Shown: in pieces, positions 53,510-62,095 of the stretch | Position numbering within the stretch: position 1 is the stretch's first letter | Layout: every line of letters begins with the position of its first letter | From: an uncultured Litoreibacter sp. | GTDB taxonomy: Bacteria; Pseudomonadota; Alphaproteobacteria; Rhodobacterales; Rhodobacteraceae | Reading direction: 5' to 3' | Assembly: GCA_947492995.1 (NCBI GenBank) | Contig: CANLOU010000001.1 | Location: forward strand, 186,001 to 250,000 | DNA: 64,000 nt | The notes under the pieces: model-generated | The model's input: only the letters and a program-made list of their open reading frames with translations | What the model was told of the DNA's origin: nothing | The model's database searches: none | Translations under genes and position numbers: made by a program

Positions 53510-53562
53510 TTTTGTACAATTTGGGGTAAAACTCAGAGGGCCAAAACCCAATTTGTACAAAA
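53510..53562. promoter_or_regulatory. Inverted repeat with TTGTACAA cores upstream of the TPR gene
   Basis: TTTTGTACAATTTGGG (53510-53525) and its inverse (53547-53562) match in 15 of 16 positions with a 21-bp gap. Each arm holds the palindrome TTGTACAA. It lies about 85 bp before the TPR gene start, between it and the tRNA. Confidence 0.5.
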
Positions 53563-53644
53563 TTTCGACCCCGATTTGTTAGGGGGTTGGTAACCTCTCG
53601 TCTCACGCCTAGGGTGGCATTCTGTTCATTTATGCAGATCGGTT

Positions 53645-55585
53645 ATGTTCGAAAAAATATTGCACGGCGGAAATTTTGCGGCCTGCTTCGGGGCCATTGC
53701 GACCACGGCGGCGGACCTCGGGCTTTGCGGTGGGACTGCAACCGGCATCAGCGCGATTTTGTCGGCGCATACTCTCTTGACGACAGATGCCAGCCTCGAG
53801 CCGTTGGCGATGCAAATGGGCAAGGCGTTTGAGGCGGCGCTGAAAGCCTCCCCCCTGCCCGCTGGCAGCAAGACGCTGATCCCGCAATTGATGGCGAAAT
53901 ATCCAATCACCGAGGAGGACATTGCCGCGGGGCTTCTTGAGCCTGCGCCGGTCGCAAAGATCGTGCGGGACCGGATCGAGGCGAACCAAGGCAATGAAGA
54001 CCCTGCGCTGACCGGCGCGGCACTGGTCAAGGCCTATGAGGCGATCCTAACACAAATGCTGGTCCCAGTGCTTGCCGCACCTGCCGGGATGGACCCTTTG
54101 CATTGGGCGATCCAACGCCAGCTGCTGGCGCAAACGGCCATTACCGGAGCGACGAAACGGTTGTTCGAGGAAGGGGTCACCGAGAAAGCGATCATTGGGC
54201 TGGCACAAAAGATTTCGACAGAGACAAACGACATTGGCCAAGCATGGACGGAGCTGCAAAACGCCATGGAGATGGCGGTGCGGGTGCAGGCGGATGGGCG
54301 GGTGACGTCGCACCACGGGGATTTCGTGGATGAGGTGCTGAAACGGGTGGCGGAGCTGTCGGCGGACGGGGAATATGGCCCTGCGGGGGACGCGATTGAT
54401 GCAGCCCTGGCGCGGGAGGAGGAGGAGTCGCTCGCGCGCCGAGGCAAGTTGCTGGATCGCGGGGTCGAGGTGGCTTTGCTGGATCGAGATACGCAGCGGG
54501 CGGCTGCGCTGTTGGTGTGCAAGGCGGATATGGAGGCAGGCGGGGTTGCGGAGTTTGAAGACCTCCGGAAGCTCCAAGATACCTACTTTAAAAATGGTCG
54601 CGACAAAGGGATCAACCTTGATCTGGAACTCGCGATTGATCTGGCGAAATTGATGACATCGAAGGCAGCGGGGTCCGCAGAACGTGGGACCGCCCTAAAT
54701 GATCTTGGCATTGCGCTATCAATTCTCGGGGAACGAGAGACCGGCACCGCGCGGCTGGACGAGGCGGTAACGGCCTACAAAGCCGCGCTGCAGGACCGGA
54801 CCAGAGACAAGATACCGCTAGACTGGGCCGGAACGCAGAACAATCTTGGTAATGCGCTCAAAACCCTTGGGGAGCGAGCGACCGGTACCGTACAGTTGGA
54901 CGAGGCGGTGGCGGCCTACAAAGCCGCGATGGAGGAATGGACCAGAGACACCGTGCCGCTAGAATGGGCCGGGACGCAGAACAACCTTGGAAACGCGCTG
55001 CAAGCTCTTGGCGCGCGAGAGACCGGAACCGCGCGGCTGGACGAGGCGGTGGCGGCCTACAAAGCCGCGATGGAGGAATGGACAAGAGACACCGTGCCGC
55101 TAGGATGGGCCATGATGCAGACCAATCTTGGCAATGCGCTTTATTCCCTCGGGGAACGAGAGACCGGCACCGCGCGGCTGGACGAGGCGGTCACGGCCTA
55201 CAAAGCCGCGCTGGAGGAGCGGACCAGAGACACCGTGCCGCTGGATTGGGCCACGACCCAGAACAATCTTGGCAATGCACTGCAAGCCCTCGGTGAACGA
55301 GAGGCCGGAACCGCGCGGTTGAACGAGGCAAAGACGGCGTTCTACGCCGCTCTGGGGGAGCGGACCAGAGAGATCGTGCCGCTGAACTGGGCCTTTACGC
55401 AAGGCAATTTGGGCAACTTGGAATTGGCGTTTTTTGACAAGAATGGGCAGCAGGAGCACCTGAACCAAGCTGAGAATTATGTTTTGGGCGCGCGGGAAGT
55501 GTTCCTGGAGGCCGGTGCGGAGCATTATGTAGGGATGTCAGACCAGCAGCTGGCGCGAATTGAAGCGCGGCGAGCGCAGCTATAG
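53645..55585 (+). CDS. TPR protein with five 47-residue repeats, 646 aa
   Basis: Residues about 1-60 include a small hydrophobic segment (AACFGAIATTAADLGLCGGT). Residues 60-330 are helical, with EIGQAW-like and DEVLKRVAELSADGEYGPAG parts that may be degenerate repeats. Residues 357-591 hold five repeats of 47 residues with the pattern LGERETGTARLDEAVAAYKA then the LEERTRDTVPLDWATTQNNL part. Such repeats build a superhelix that binds proteins. No enzymatic domain is seen, so it is probably a scaffold or sensor. It lies just after tRNA-Ser on the other strand. The start ATG is chosen at 53645; the binding site is weak. Confidence 0.8.
   Translation: MFEKILHGGNFAACFGAIATTAADLGLCGGTATGISAILSAHTLLTTDASLEPLAMQMGKAFEAALKASPLPAGSKTLIPQLMAKYPITEEDIAAGLLEPAPVAKIVRDRIEANQGNEDPALTGAALVKAYEAILTQMLVPVLAAPAGMDPLHWAIQRQLLAQTAITGATKRLFEEGVTEKAIIGLAQKISTETNDIGQAWTELQNAMEMAVRVQADGRVTSHHGDFVDEVLKRVAELSADGEYGPAGDAIDAALAREEEESLARRGKLLDRGVEVALLDRDTQRAAALLVCKADMEAGGVAEFEDLRKLQDTYFKNGRDKGINLDLELAIDLAKLMTSKAAGSAERGTALNDLGIALSILGERETGTARLDEAVTAYKAALQDRTRDKIPLDWAGTQNNLGNALKTLGERATGTVQLDEAVAAYKAAMEEWTRDTVPLEWAGTQNNLGNALQALGARETGTARLDEAVAAYKAAMEEWTRDTVPLGWAMMQTNLGNALYSLGERETGTARLDEAVTAYKAALEERTRDTVPLDWATTQNNLGNALQALGEREAGTARLNEAKTAFYAALGERTREIVPLNWAFTQGNLGNLELAFFDKNGQQEHLNQAENYVLGAREVFLEAGAEHYVGMSDQQLARIEARRAQL
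54713..55417 (+). repeat. Five tandem 141-bp coding repeats
   Basis: Units begin at 54713, 54854, 54995, 55136 and 55277 and are strongly alike in DNA (for example ACCGGNACCG recurs every 141 bp, at 54740, 54881, 55022 and 55163). The last unit is the most changed. High DNA identity between units suggests recent duplication or gene conversion and a risk of copy-number change. Confidence 0.9.
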
Positions 55586-55658
55586 AGTGTTTGGTTTTTC
55601 TTGGTAATGGCGGGGTGAACCCCGCCCTACGGGTTGGTTCGGCGGTGCGGCTTTGCGC

Positions 55659-55982
55659 TCAAGCGGCCTTCAAAAACGATGCGGGGATGCCGCGGCCGGA
55701 GATCATGCCTAGGCGGGCGGCCTCGGACAGGATGATCCAATAGGCGTCATCGGCTTGCGCGCCGTTGAGGTGGAGTTGGGCGTCGGCGGGTTCAGTTGGG
55801 GCTTGGGCTGCGACCAGAAGCGTGCCGCGCAAGTAGACGAGGGATGGCAGGCTTTGCAGGCGTGCCACCGCGTCTTGCAGCCGCGCGGGGTCGCCGATTA
55901 TCAACAAGGTGGGCCCCGATACCGCGCCGGACAATTTCCACAGCACCGGATCGTCGGTTGTTGTGTGCTCTGATATGGTCAT
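55659..55982 (-). CDS. Hypothetical protein, 107 aa
   Basis: Starts MTISEHTTTDDPVLWKLSGA behind GGGGGGACG. The body alternates strands and helices (PTLLIIGDPARLQDAVARLQ; LRGTLLVAAQAPTEPADAQL) and ends ARLGMISGRGIPASFLKAA. No membrane helix. Not recognised. It is convergent with the TPR gene. Confidence 0.65.
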   Translation of the reverse strand: MTISEHTTTDDPVLWKLSGAVSGPTLLIIGDPARLQDAVARLQSLPSLVYLRGTLLVAAQAPTEPADAQLHLNGAQADDAYWIILSEAARLGMISGRGIPASFLKAA

Positions 55983-56161
55983 ATGCGTCCCCCCGGTCCT
56001 TTTGAAGTAGCCTAGAGGGGCGTGCGATATCAGGGGAATGCGAGGTGGGTTTTCCCAGTGGGGGGGGGTGATGGTTTCCGGGGGTGTGGCGCTCTTGATC
56101 GTCGTTCCCAGATTTTCGGGGGTGCGGCTGTACATTTGCTGCGCAAACGTACTTTGCCGCT

Positions 56162-56189
56162 CGTAGAAAAAGTCTTCGCTTTTTCTACG
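56162..56189 (-). terminator. Perfect 11-bp hairpin at the ychF stop
   Basis: CGTAGAAAAAG and CTTTTTCTACG pair around a 6-base loop, and the stop codon of ychF (56185-56187) lies in the first arm. The T-rich arm may serve as the terminator tract, though no further T-run follows. Confidence 0.5.
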
Positions 56190-57282
56190 TGTTAAACAAA
56201 AAGTGCAGCACGTCCCCATCCTTAACCGTGTACCCTTTACCCTCAGCGCGCATTTTGCCGGCCTCTTTGGCGGGCTGCTCGCCGCCAAGGGCTACGAAGT
56301 CGTCATAGGCGATGGTCTCGGCGCGGATGAAGCCTTTTTCGAAATCGCCGTGAATGACGCCAGCGGCCTTGGGGGCGGAGGTGCCTTCCTTGATGGTCCA
56401 GGCGCGGGCCTCTTTCGGGCCGACGGTGAAGTAGGTTTCCAGATGCAGCAGCTCGTAGCCCGCGCGGATCAGACGATCGAGGCCTGCCTCTTCCAGGCCC
56501 ATCTCGTCGAGGAACATGGTGGCCTCGTCTGGGTCGAGCTGGGAAATCTCCTCCTCGATCTGGGCGGAGATGACGACGCTGCCCGCGCCCTGCTCGGCAG
56601 CCATTTTTTCGACGGCTTGCGAGAACGCATTGCCGTTGGCGGCGGAGGCCTCGTCGACATTGCAGACATAGAGGATGGGCTTGGTGGAGAGCAGTTGCAG
56701 GCCCTTCCACGCCTTGAGGTCGTCGTCGTCGATGGCGACGCTGCGGGCGGGTTTGCCGCTTTCGAGCGCTTCGCGGGCGGCGTTCAGGAGGCGTTCCTGC
56801 TGGACGGCTTCCTTGTCGCCGCCGCGCACCTTGCGCACGATGTTGACGAGGCGTTTTTCGATGCTTTCCAAGTCGGCGAGCATCAGCTCGGTCTCGATGG
56901 TTTCGGCGTCGGCGACGGGGTCGACGCGGCCGTCGACATGGGTGATGTCGCCGTCCTCAAAGCAGCGCAGCACGTGGGCGATGGCGTCGGTCTCGCGGAT
57001 ATTGGCGAGGAACTGGTTGCCGAGGCCCTCGCCTTTGGAGGCGCCTTTGACGAGGCCCGCGATGTCCACGAAGGTCATGCGGGTGGGGATGATGGATTTG
57101 GAGGACGCGATGGCGGCCAGCTTGTCGAGGCGGGCGTCTGGCACGGCGACCTCGCCGACATTGGGCTCGATGGTGCAGAAGGGGAAGTTGGCGGCTTGCG
57201 CGGCGGCGGTTTTGGTCAGCGCGTTAAACAGCGTCGATTTGCCGACATTCGGCATGCCGACGATACCCATCTTGAAACCCAT
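56185..57282 (-). CDS. ychF: Redox-regulated ribosome-binding GTPase/ATPase YchF
   Basis: 365 residues. GMPNVGKSTLFNALT is the P-loop; FVDIAGLVKGASKGEGLGNQ the switch II part; a coiled-coil insertion and a TGS domain (about 280-365) complete the family layout. YchF prefers ATP to GTP and binds ribosomes. The start MGFKMGIVGMPN is behind GAGGGAGCGG. Confidence 0.97.
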   Translation of the reverse strand: MGFKMGIVGMPNVGKSTLFNALTKTAAAQAANFPFCTIEPNVGEVAVPDARLDKLAAIASSKSIIPTRMTFVDIAGLVKGASKGEGLGNQFLANIRETDAIAHVLRCFEDGDITHVDGRVDPVADAETIETELMLADLESIEKRLVNIVRKVRGGDKEAVQQERLLNAAREALESGKPARSVAIDDDDLKAWKGLQLLSTKPILYVCNVDEASAANGNAFSQAVEKMAAEQGAGSVVISAQIEEEISQLDPDEATMFLDEMGLEEAGLDRLIRAGYELLHLETYFTVGPKEARAWTIKEGTSAPKAAGVIHGDFEKGFIRAETIAYDDFVALGGEQPAKEAGKMRAEGKGYTVKDGDVLHFLFNT

Positions 57283-57352
57283 GATCCGCTCCCTCGTGGT
57301 TCTGGCGTAAATCTGGGATGCGTCTACGGCGAAGGGGCTGCGCGTGCAAGGC

Positions 57353-57553
57353 TTAGCGGGCGCGGCGGTCTTCCTGACGTTGGTAGATCAGCAGCCATGC
57401 CAGCGCGATAAACATCGGGTGGGTCAGCCCGCCCGAAAAGATCAGCGCGGGGATCCAGATGAGAAAGACGATGATCGCAAGAAACACCCTGCCAAGCAGC
57501 AGGATCGACAACGGGGGCAGAAAAAGGGCCAAAACGTAGTTCATGACGTTCAT
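57353..57553 (-). CDS. YqaE/Pmp3-like small membrane protein
   Basis: About 66 residues with two helices: [20 protein letters not shown] and [20 protein letters not shown]. The LPPLS and WIPA parts fit the Pmp3 family, which is linked to membrane potential and salt stress. The start is at 57553 or, nine bases later, at 57544; no good binding site distinguishes them. Confidence 0.75.
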   Translation of the reverse strand: MNVMNYVLALFLPPLSILLLGRVFLAIIVFLIWIPALIFSGGLTHPMFIALAWLLIYQRQEDRRAR

Positions 57554-57627
57554 ATAGGTGCGATTGGGCGATTGAACATCCCCCCGCGCTGCGGCAAGAC
57601 TGCGCCACCACTATGAGAGAGACCGCC

Positions 57628-58419
57628 ATGACCCGCATCGACGACACATTCGCCCGCCTGAACGCCGCAGGGAAGAAGGCTTTCGTGACCTATGTGATGG
57701 CAGGTGACCCCGACTATGACACCTCGCTGGAGATCGTGAAGGGCCTGCCTGCGGCGGGCGTCGATATCATCGAGCTGGGCTTGCCGTTCACCGATCCGAT
57801 GGCGGACGGGGCGACCATTCAGCTGGCCGGACAGCGGGCGCTTGAAGTTGGCATGACCTTGACGAAAACGCTGCAGATGGTCAGCGACTTTCGCAAGGGC
57901 GACGCGGAGACGCCGATTGTGATTATGGGCTACTACAACCCGATCTATAGCCACGGGGTGGACGCCTTTTTGGCGGATGCCAAGGACGCGGGCGTGGACG
58001 GGTTGATCGTGGTGGACCTGCCGCCCGAGGAGGACAGCGAGCTGTGCATCCCGGCCCAGAACGCGGGGCTGAACTTTATCCGGCTGGCGACGCCCACGAC
58101 GGACGCCAAGCGGCTGCCGAAGGTTTTGCAGAATACGTCGGGCTTCGTGTATTACGTCTCGATCACGGGCATCACGGGCGCCGCGGAAGCGCAGGCGGCG
58201 GATGTGGCACCGGAGGTGGCGCGGATGAAAGAGAGCACGGACCTGCCCATCATCGTGGGCTTCGGGGTCAAGACGCCCGAGACGGCGGAGGCGATTGCGG
58301 GGGTGGCTGACGGGACCGTTGTGGGGTCGGCCATCGTCCAGAAAATCGCGGACGGGGAGAGCCCAAAGGATGTGCTGGCCTTCGTGAAGTCGCTGGCAGA
58401 TGGGGCGCACCGGGCTTGA
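57628..58419 (+). CDS. trpA: Tryptophan synthase alpha chain
   Basis: 263 residues. It cleaves indole-3-glycerol phosphate and passes indole to the beta chain. Catalytic residues are in [13 protein letters not shown] (Glu) and [13 protein letters not shown] (Asp). [20 protein letters not shown] is the phosphate-binding part. AGAGAGACC precedes the ATG at 57628; an ATG 15 bases earlier is possible. trpB is not adjacent. Confidence 0.96.
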   Translation: MTRIDDTFARLNAAGKKAFVTYVMAGDPDYDTSLEIVKGLPAAGVDIIELGLPFTDPMADGATIQLAGQRALEVGMTLTKTLQMVSDFRKGDAETPIVIMGYYNPIYSHGVDAFLADAKDAGVDGLIVVDLPPEEDSELCIPAQNAGLNFIRLATPTTDAKRLPKVLQNTSGFVYYVSITGITGAAEAQAADVAPEVARMKESTDLPIIVGFGVKTPETAEAIAGVADGTVVGSAIVQKIADGESPKDVLAFVKSLADGAHRA

Positions 58420-58444
58420 TCTGGGCTTGATCTGGGCCTGATCC
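58412..58444 (+). repeat. Three tandem 11-bp repeats over the trpA stop
   Basis: GGGCTTGATCT, GGGCTTGATCT and GGGCCTGATCC follow each other from 58412. Each unit contains TGA in the same place; the first TGA is the trpA stop. The next palindrome begins at the last base. Confidence 0.7.
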
Positions 58445-58457
58445 GACGCACGCGTCG
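58444..58457. repeat. Palindrome CGACGCACGCGTCG, copy 3
   Basis: Identical to the copy at 49952 and one base from that at 18571. It lies 25 bp after the trpA stop and 240 bp before the next gene. Confidence 0.6.
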
Positions 58458-58697
58458 AACCCGCTTAAACCATTGATAAAAATCACTATCCCATTTTTTC
58501 TTAGGGATATATTAACCCGCGCGCGGCGGGCGAAATCGCTGTGCGTTTGGCAAAAACTGTAGGGAAATTTTCTGAAAACTTCCCCCGCCGCCAGACACAA
58601 ACTCGGCCCAATTCGTTCCTAGATGAAGAGCAATCACGGCTTTTGCCCCGACTTTGTCAGGGGGTCGAGGCCACCAGACTGCTATGGAGACCGACAT

Positions 58698-59255
58698 ATG
58701 CCACTGTCGAAGATCAAGGCCGCGAACGTCACACGCCCCCCGCTTGCCCCAGCGGAGGCGGTTCAACTGCACCTTGCGCCGCTGGACCAGCTGCGGGTGG
58801 TTGAAGGCGTTTGCAGAGGCGACCGCCTGCAGTCATCTTACGATCTTTGCGCCGGAGACGTGTTCAGGATGCCCGCGCCGGACGCGCAGTTTCAGGCAAG
58901 CTGCCGCGCAGGGCTTGAGCCCGCATCTGTTGACGTCTGGGCCGCCAGCCGGTTCGGGCCAACCGCCTATAAGGCCACACTCACGCATCGCGTGACCTTC
59001 ATGACCGACACCGCGCAGCAGCTGACCGGATATGTGTTGAACGGCGCCGAGGGCGGCAACCGCACGGGCATGCTGTTTACGCAAGACCCCGACCCCGCAA
59101 CCGATTACATCCTTGTTGAGATTGCGCCGTTTGACGCCACGGACATGGACCAAGACTTGGGCGGCTTGGCCACGCGCATCCGCCTCGCCGCCGCTATGTC
59201 GGGTTACGGGCCTCGTCGAGATATTCCCGCACCTCTTGCAGCGCAGGCAGGATAG
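58698..59255 (+). CDS. Hypothetical protein, 185 aa
   Basis: Starts MPLSKIKAANVTRPPLAPAE behind GGAG; an earlier ATG at 58623 gives a Cys-rich extension that looks non-coding. VFRMPAPDAQFQASC and ASRFGPTAYKATLTHRVTFM suggest a beta-rich fold. No signal or membrane helix. Not recognised. Its 3' end overlaps the MarR gene by 62 bp on the opposite strand. The promoter stretch before it (58458-58697) is AT-rich around 58480-58510. Confidence 0.6.
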   Translation: MPLSKIKAANVTRPPLAPAEAVQLHLAPLDQLRVVEGVCRGDRLQSSYDLCAGDVFRMPAPDAQFQASCRAGLEPASVDVWAASRFGPTAYKATLTHRVTFMTDTAQQLTGYVLNGAEGGNRTGMLFTQDPDPATDYILVEIAPFDATDMDQDLGGLATRIRLAAAMSGYGPRRDIPAPLAAQAG

Positions 59256-59646
59256 CGGCCACTTTTTCGGGCGGAATGGCGTCTGCGAGGGCGGCAAACG
59301 CCGGTGTCAGACTGGCGATTGTTTCATCCCTGACCCGCCTGCCCTGCCCTGTGAGCCAGACCTGCTTGGACCGGGCGTCATCGGGATTGGGGCGCATTTC
59401 AACCAACCCGCGTTTTTCCAGACCCGCCAGCGTGTGGGTCATGGTCGTCTTTGGGACCTGAAAGGCGCGGGCCAGCACCAGGGGCGTTTGGCCATCTTTC
59501 ACGCGGATCAGGTGGTTCATCACCCCGAAATGGGACGCGATCAGGCCGTCAGGCAGCTGCGCCTCCAACAAGGCGCGGCTGAGCTGTTCGACAATACCGA
59601 TCTCGTTGAAGAACCGGAAATAGAGGCCTGCGGTGTTTTCATCCAT
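59194..59646 (-). CDS. MarR-family transcriptional regulator
   Basis: 150 residues. The winged helix is GLIASHFGVMNHLIRVKDGQ, then LARAFQVPKTTMTHTLAGLE as recognition helix and RGLVEMRPNPDDARSKQVWL as wing. The start MDENTAGLYFRFFN is 15 bp after the nitroreductase stop, so both form one operon. An inverted repeat upstream of that operon (60811-60846) is its likely operator. Confidence 0.9.
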   Translation of the reverse strand: MDENTAGLYFRFFNEIGIVEQLSRALLEAQLPDGLIASHFGVMNHLIRVKDGQTPLVLARAFQVPKTTMTHTLAGLEKRGLVEMRPNPDDARSKQVWLTGQGRRVRDETIASLTPAFAALADAIPPEKVAAILPALQEVREYLDEARNPT

Positions 59647-59660
59647 CAAGGGATAATGGC

Positions 59661-60794
59661 TCAGACCAGTTTGGCTTCCAAGGGCCATCTGGGGCTGCGG
59701 GGCACGGGCGCGCAATATCCCAAGCGCGCAAACATCTGCACCGTCCCGCCTTGGGGGGCGAGCATCGCGTGGATATCGGCATAATGCTTCGCCATTTCAG
59801 AGTATTCCTGAAGCGCCTGACTGAGCGGTTGCATCGCCACCCCTTCGCGCGTGGTGGCGAGGTTCAGCCTGACCCAGTCGCGGCCCGCGTTGATCTGGTC
59901 CGCGCGGGTGTTGCCGCCCGTGACCATCCAGATATGGCCCATTGCCGTGTCGGTGTTTTCCAGCACGGCGGCGATGCCCTGCCGATAGGCGGTTGAACTG
60001 GTGTCCAGCGTGGCCTCCCGCGTGAACAGGCCCGCCATATGCATGGCCTCGAACATCGGGCCGGAGAAGTCGATGCCATCGGGGTTTGCGTTGACCTCCT
60101 TACGGCCGATGCGGAACAGATCAACGCTTTCTTTGTAGGTGTGGGGCGTTTCGATCTCGATCAGAAGGGCCTCGTTGGACAGATCACGCAAGGTTTGCAC
60201 CACGTCCGTGTCATTGGTGGACCCGGGCGCGGTGCCGTTGATGCAGGCGGCCTCCAACCGGGGGAGTATGGCGTCTGCGACGGGGCGGTTGAGATCAAAC
60301 GGCTCCTTTTGGGACCGGCGGTCCATCACATAGGCAAAGAGCGGGTCGGGCGTGCCGCCCTTTTCGAACCGCGCGACCGCAACGCGGCGGTTGTCGAGCG
60401 CGTCGCCCATGTCGCCATCGGGGAAGAGGTCGAATTGCACGTCATAGCCGTCATGGCTGGCGGCGATGCGCAGGGTTTCCAGAAAGCAGCCCAGCCCGAT
60501 GACGATCTGGCGCGAAAACGGGTCAGTGTGAGGCAGCAGCCGGGTGGTGTCGACATAGAGGGCCACCTGACCCGGGGTTTTGAGGTCAACCATCCAGGGT
60601 TGGCGGTTATGCGGGTTGGGCGACAGGACCGCGTAGGACAGCGCGTTCATGCGCGGGTCACCATAGCCGCCCGCATCGGCCCAAGGCCGGATGGCGTCAG
60701 TGGGGCGGCGGGTCACCGTGTAGCCGATGCCAGCGGCGGCGGTGACGACGCCGCCACCAAGAATTGCGAGGGTCTTTCTGCGGGTCAGGGTCAT
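59661..60794 (-). CDS. Acg-type nitroreductase-like flavoprotein with Tat-like signal
   Basis: 377 residues. The start MTLTRRKTLAILGGGVVTAA has a twin-arginine motif and hydrophobic stretch, so export by Tat as a folded flavoprotein is likely. LSPNPHNRQPWMVDL and, near the end, GHIWMVTGGNTRADQINAG are parts of the nitroreductase fold; the Acg group binds FMN tightly. The substrate is unknown. It is first in the operon with MarR. Confidence 0.8.
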   Translation of the reverse strand: MTLTRRKTLAILGGGVVTAAAGIGYTVTRRPTDAIRPWADAGGYGDPRMNALSYAVLSPNPHNRQPWMVDLKTPGQVALYVDTTRLLPHTDPFSRQIVIGLGCFLETLRIAASHDGYDVQFDLFPDGDMGDALDNRRVAVARFEKGGTPDPLFAYVMDRRSQKEPFDLNRPVADAILPRLEAACINGTAPGSTNDTDVVQTLRDLSNEALLIEIETPHTYKESVDLFRIGRKEVNANPDGIDFSGPMFEAMHMAGLFTREATLDTSSTAYRQGIAAVLENTDTAMGHIWMVTGGNTRADQINAGRDWVRLNLATTREGVAMQPLSQALQEYSEMAKHYADIHAMLAPQGGTVQMFARLGYCAPVPRSPRWPLEAKLV

Positions 60795-60810
60795 TGTGCA
60801 TTTCCTATTG

Positions 60811-60846
60811 GTTCGATTTCGGACTATATATGATACGATATCGAAC
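60811..60846. promoter_or_regulatory. Inverted repeat between nitroreductase and lldD genes
   Basis: GTTCGATTTCG (60811-60821) and CGATATCGAAC (60836-60846) pair in 10 of 11 positions around a 14-bp AT-rich spacer (ACTATATATGATA). It starts 17 bp before the nitroreductase ATG, typical for a MarR operator. Confidence 0.5.
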
Positions 60847-60931
60847 TACATCAAGAAGAAAGTCTGAGATTGCCCTCAATTGCCCAAATTGGTAATAGAA
60901 CCTAACCAATACGGACCAAAAGAGAGCTGTT

Positions 60932-62095
60932 ATGCCCGTCATCACCGAAATTGCCGACCTCAAACGCATCTACAAACGGCGCGTGCCGAAGATGTTTTAC
61001 GACTATTGCGAGAGCGGCAGCTGGACGGAGCAAACTTTCCGCGAGAACGTGTCGGACTTTGACCAGATCCGGCTGCGCCAACGCGTGGCCGTGGACATGA
61101 CCAACCGCACCACCAAGGGCGAGATGATCGGCACCAAGGTCGCCATGCCCGTGGCGCTGGCGCCTGTCGGCATGACCGGCATGCAGCACGCGGACGGCGA
61201 GATTTTGGCGGCGAAGGCGGCGGAGAAATTTGGCGTGCCGTTCACCCTGTCGACCATGTCGATCTGCTCCATCGAAGACATTGCCGAGCACACCTCCGCC
61301 CCGTTCTGGTTCCAGCTTTACGTGATGCGCGACGCCAAGTTCATCGACAACCTGCTGGGCCGCGCCAAGGACGCGGGCTGCGAGGCGATGGTGCTGACGC
61401 TTGACCTGCAACTGCTGGGCCAGCGGCATATGGACCTCAAAAACGGGCTGTCCGCCCCGCCCAAGCTGACCCCTGCGGTGATCGCGGATCTGATGACCAA
61501 ATGGACCTGGGGGCTGCAGATGCTGCAGACCAAGCGGCGCAGCTTTGGCAACATTGTGGGGCATGCGCAGGACGTGGACGACATCTCGCAGCTGCATTCA
61601 TGGACCGCGCAGCAATTTGACCCGCGCCTGAACTGGGACACCGTCAAAGAGTACCGCAAGAAATGGGACGGCAAGATGATCCTGAAGGGCATTTTGGACG
61701 TCGAGGACGCCAAGATGGCCGCCAAGGTGGGCGCCGACGCGATCATCGTGTCCAACCATGGCGGGCGGCAGCTGGACGGGGCGCTGAGCTCGATCAAGAT
61801 GCTGCGCCAGATCGTCGACGCGGTGGGCGACAAGGTCGAGGTCCACATGGATGGCGGCATCCGGTCGGGCCAGGACGTGCTGAAGGCGTTGGCGTTGGGG
61901 GCCAAGGGCACCTATATTGGCCGCGCGTTCATTTACGGGCTGGGCGCCATGGGCGAGCGGGGCGTGACGGAAGCCCTGAACGTGATCCACAAGGAGCTGG
62001 ACACCACCATGGCGCTGTGCGGGGAGCGGGACGTCAACAACCTTGGGCACCACAACCTGCTGATCCCCAAAGGGTTCGAGGGGGAGTGGGTCTAG
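60932..62095 (+). CDS. lldD: FMN-dependent L-lactate dehydrogenase (alpha-hydroxyacid dehydrogenase)
   Basis: 387 residues. It oxidises L-lactate to pyruvate and feeds electrons to quinone. RVPKMFYDYCESGSWTEQTF at the start, the active-site histidine in IIVSNHGGRQLDGA (His276) and the FMN-binding VHMDGGIRSGQDVLKALALG are typical. Other 2-hydroxyacids are possible substrates. AGAGAGCTG precedes the ATG. Its stop interlocks with the MFS gene. Confidence 0.9.
   Translation: MPVITEIADLKRIYKRRVPKMFYDYCESGSWTEQTFRENVSDFDQIRLRQRVAVDMTNRTTKGEMIGTKVAMPVALAPVGMTGMQHADGEILAAKAAEKFGVPFTLSTMSICSIEDIAEHTSAPFWFQLYVMRDAKFIDNLLGRAKDAGCEAMVLTLDLQLLGQRHMDLKNGLSAPPKLTPAVIADLMTKWTWGLQMLQTKRRSFGNIVGHAQDVDDISQLHSWTAQQFDPRLNWDTVKEYRKKWDGKMILKGILDVEDAKMAAKVGADAIIVSNHGGRQLDGALSSIKMLRQIVDAVGDKVEVHMDGGIRSGQDVLKALALGAKGTYIGRAFIYGLGAMGERGVTEALNVIHKELDTTMALCGERDVNNLGHHNLLIPKGFEGEWV

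Noticed and set aside
53354-55585. Integrated element at tRNA-Ser
   Set aside because: No integrase and no duplicate of the tRNA 3' end was seen nearby; the TPR gene alone does not make an island.
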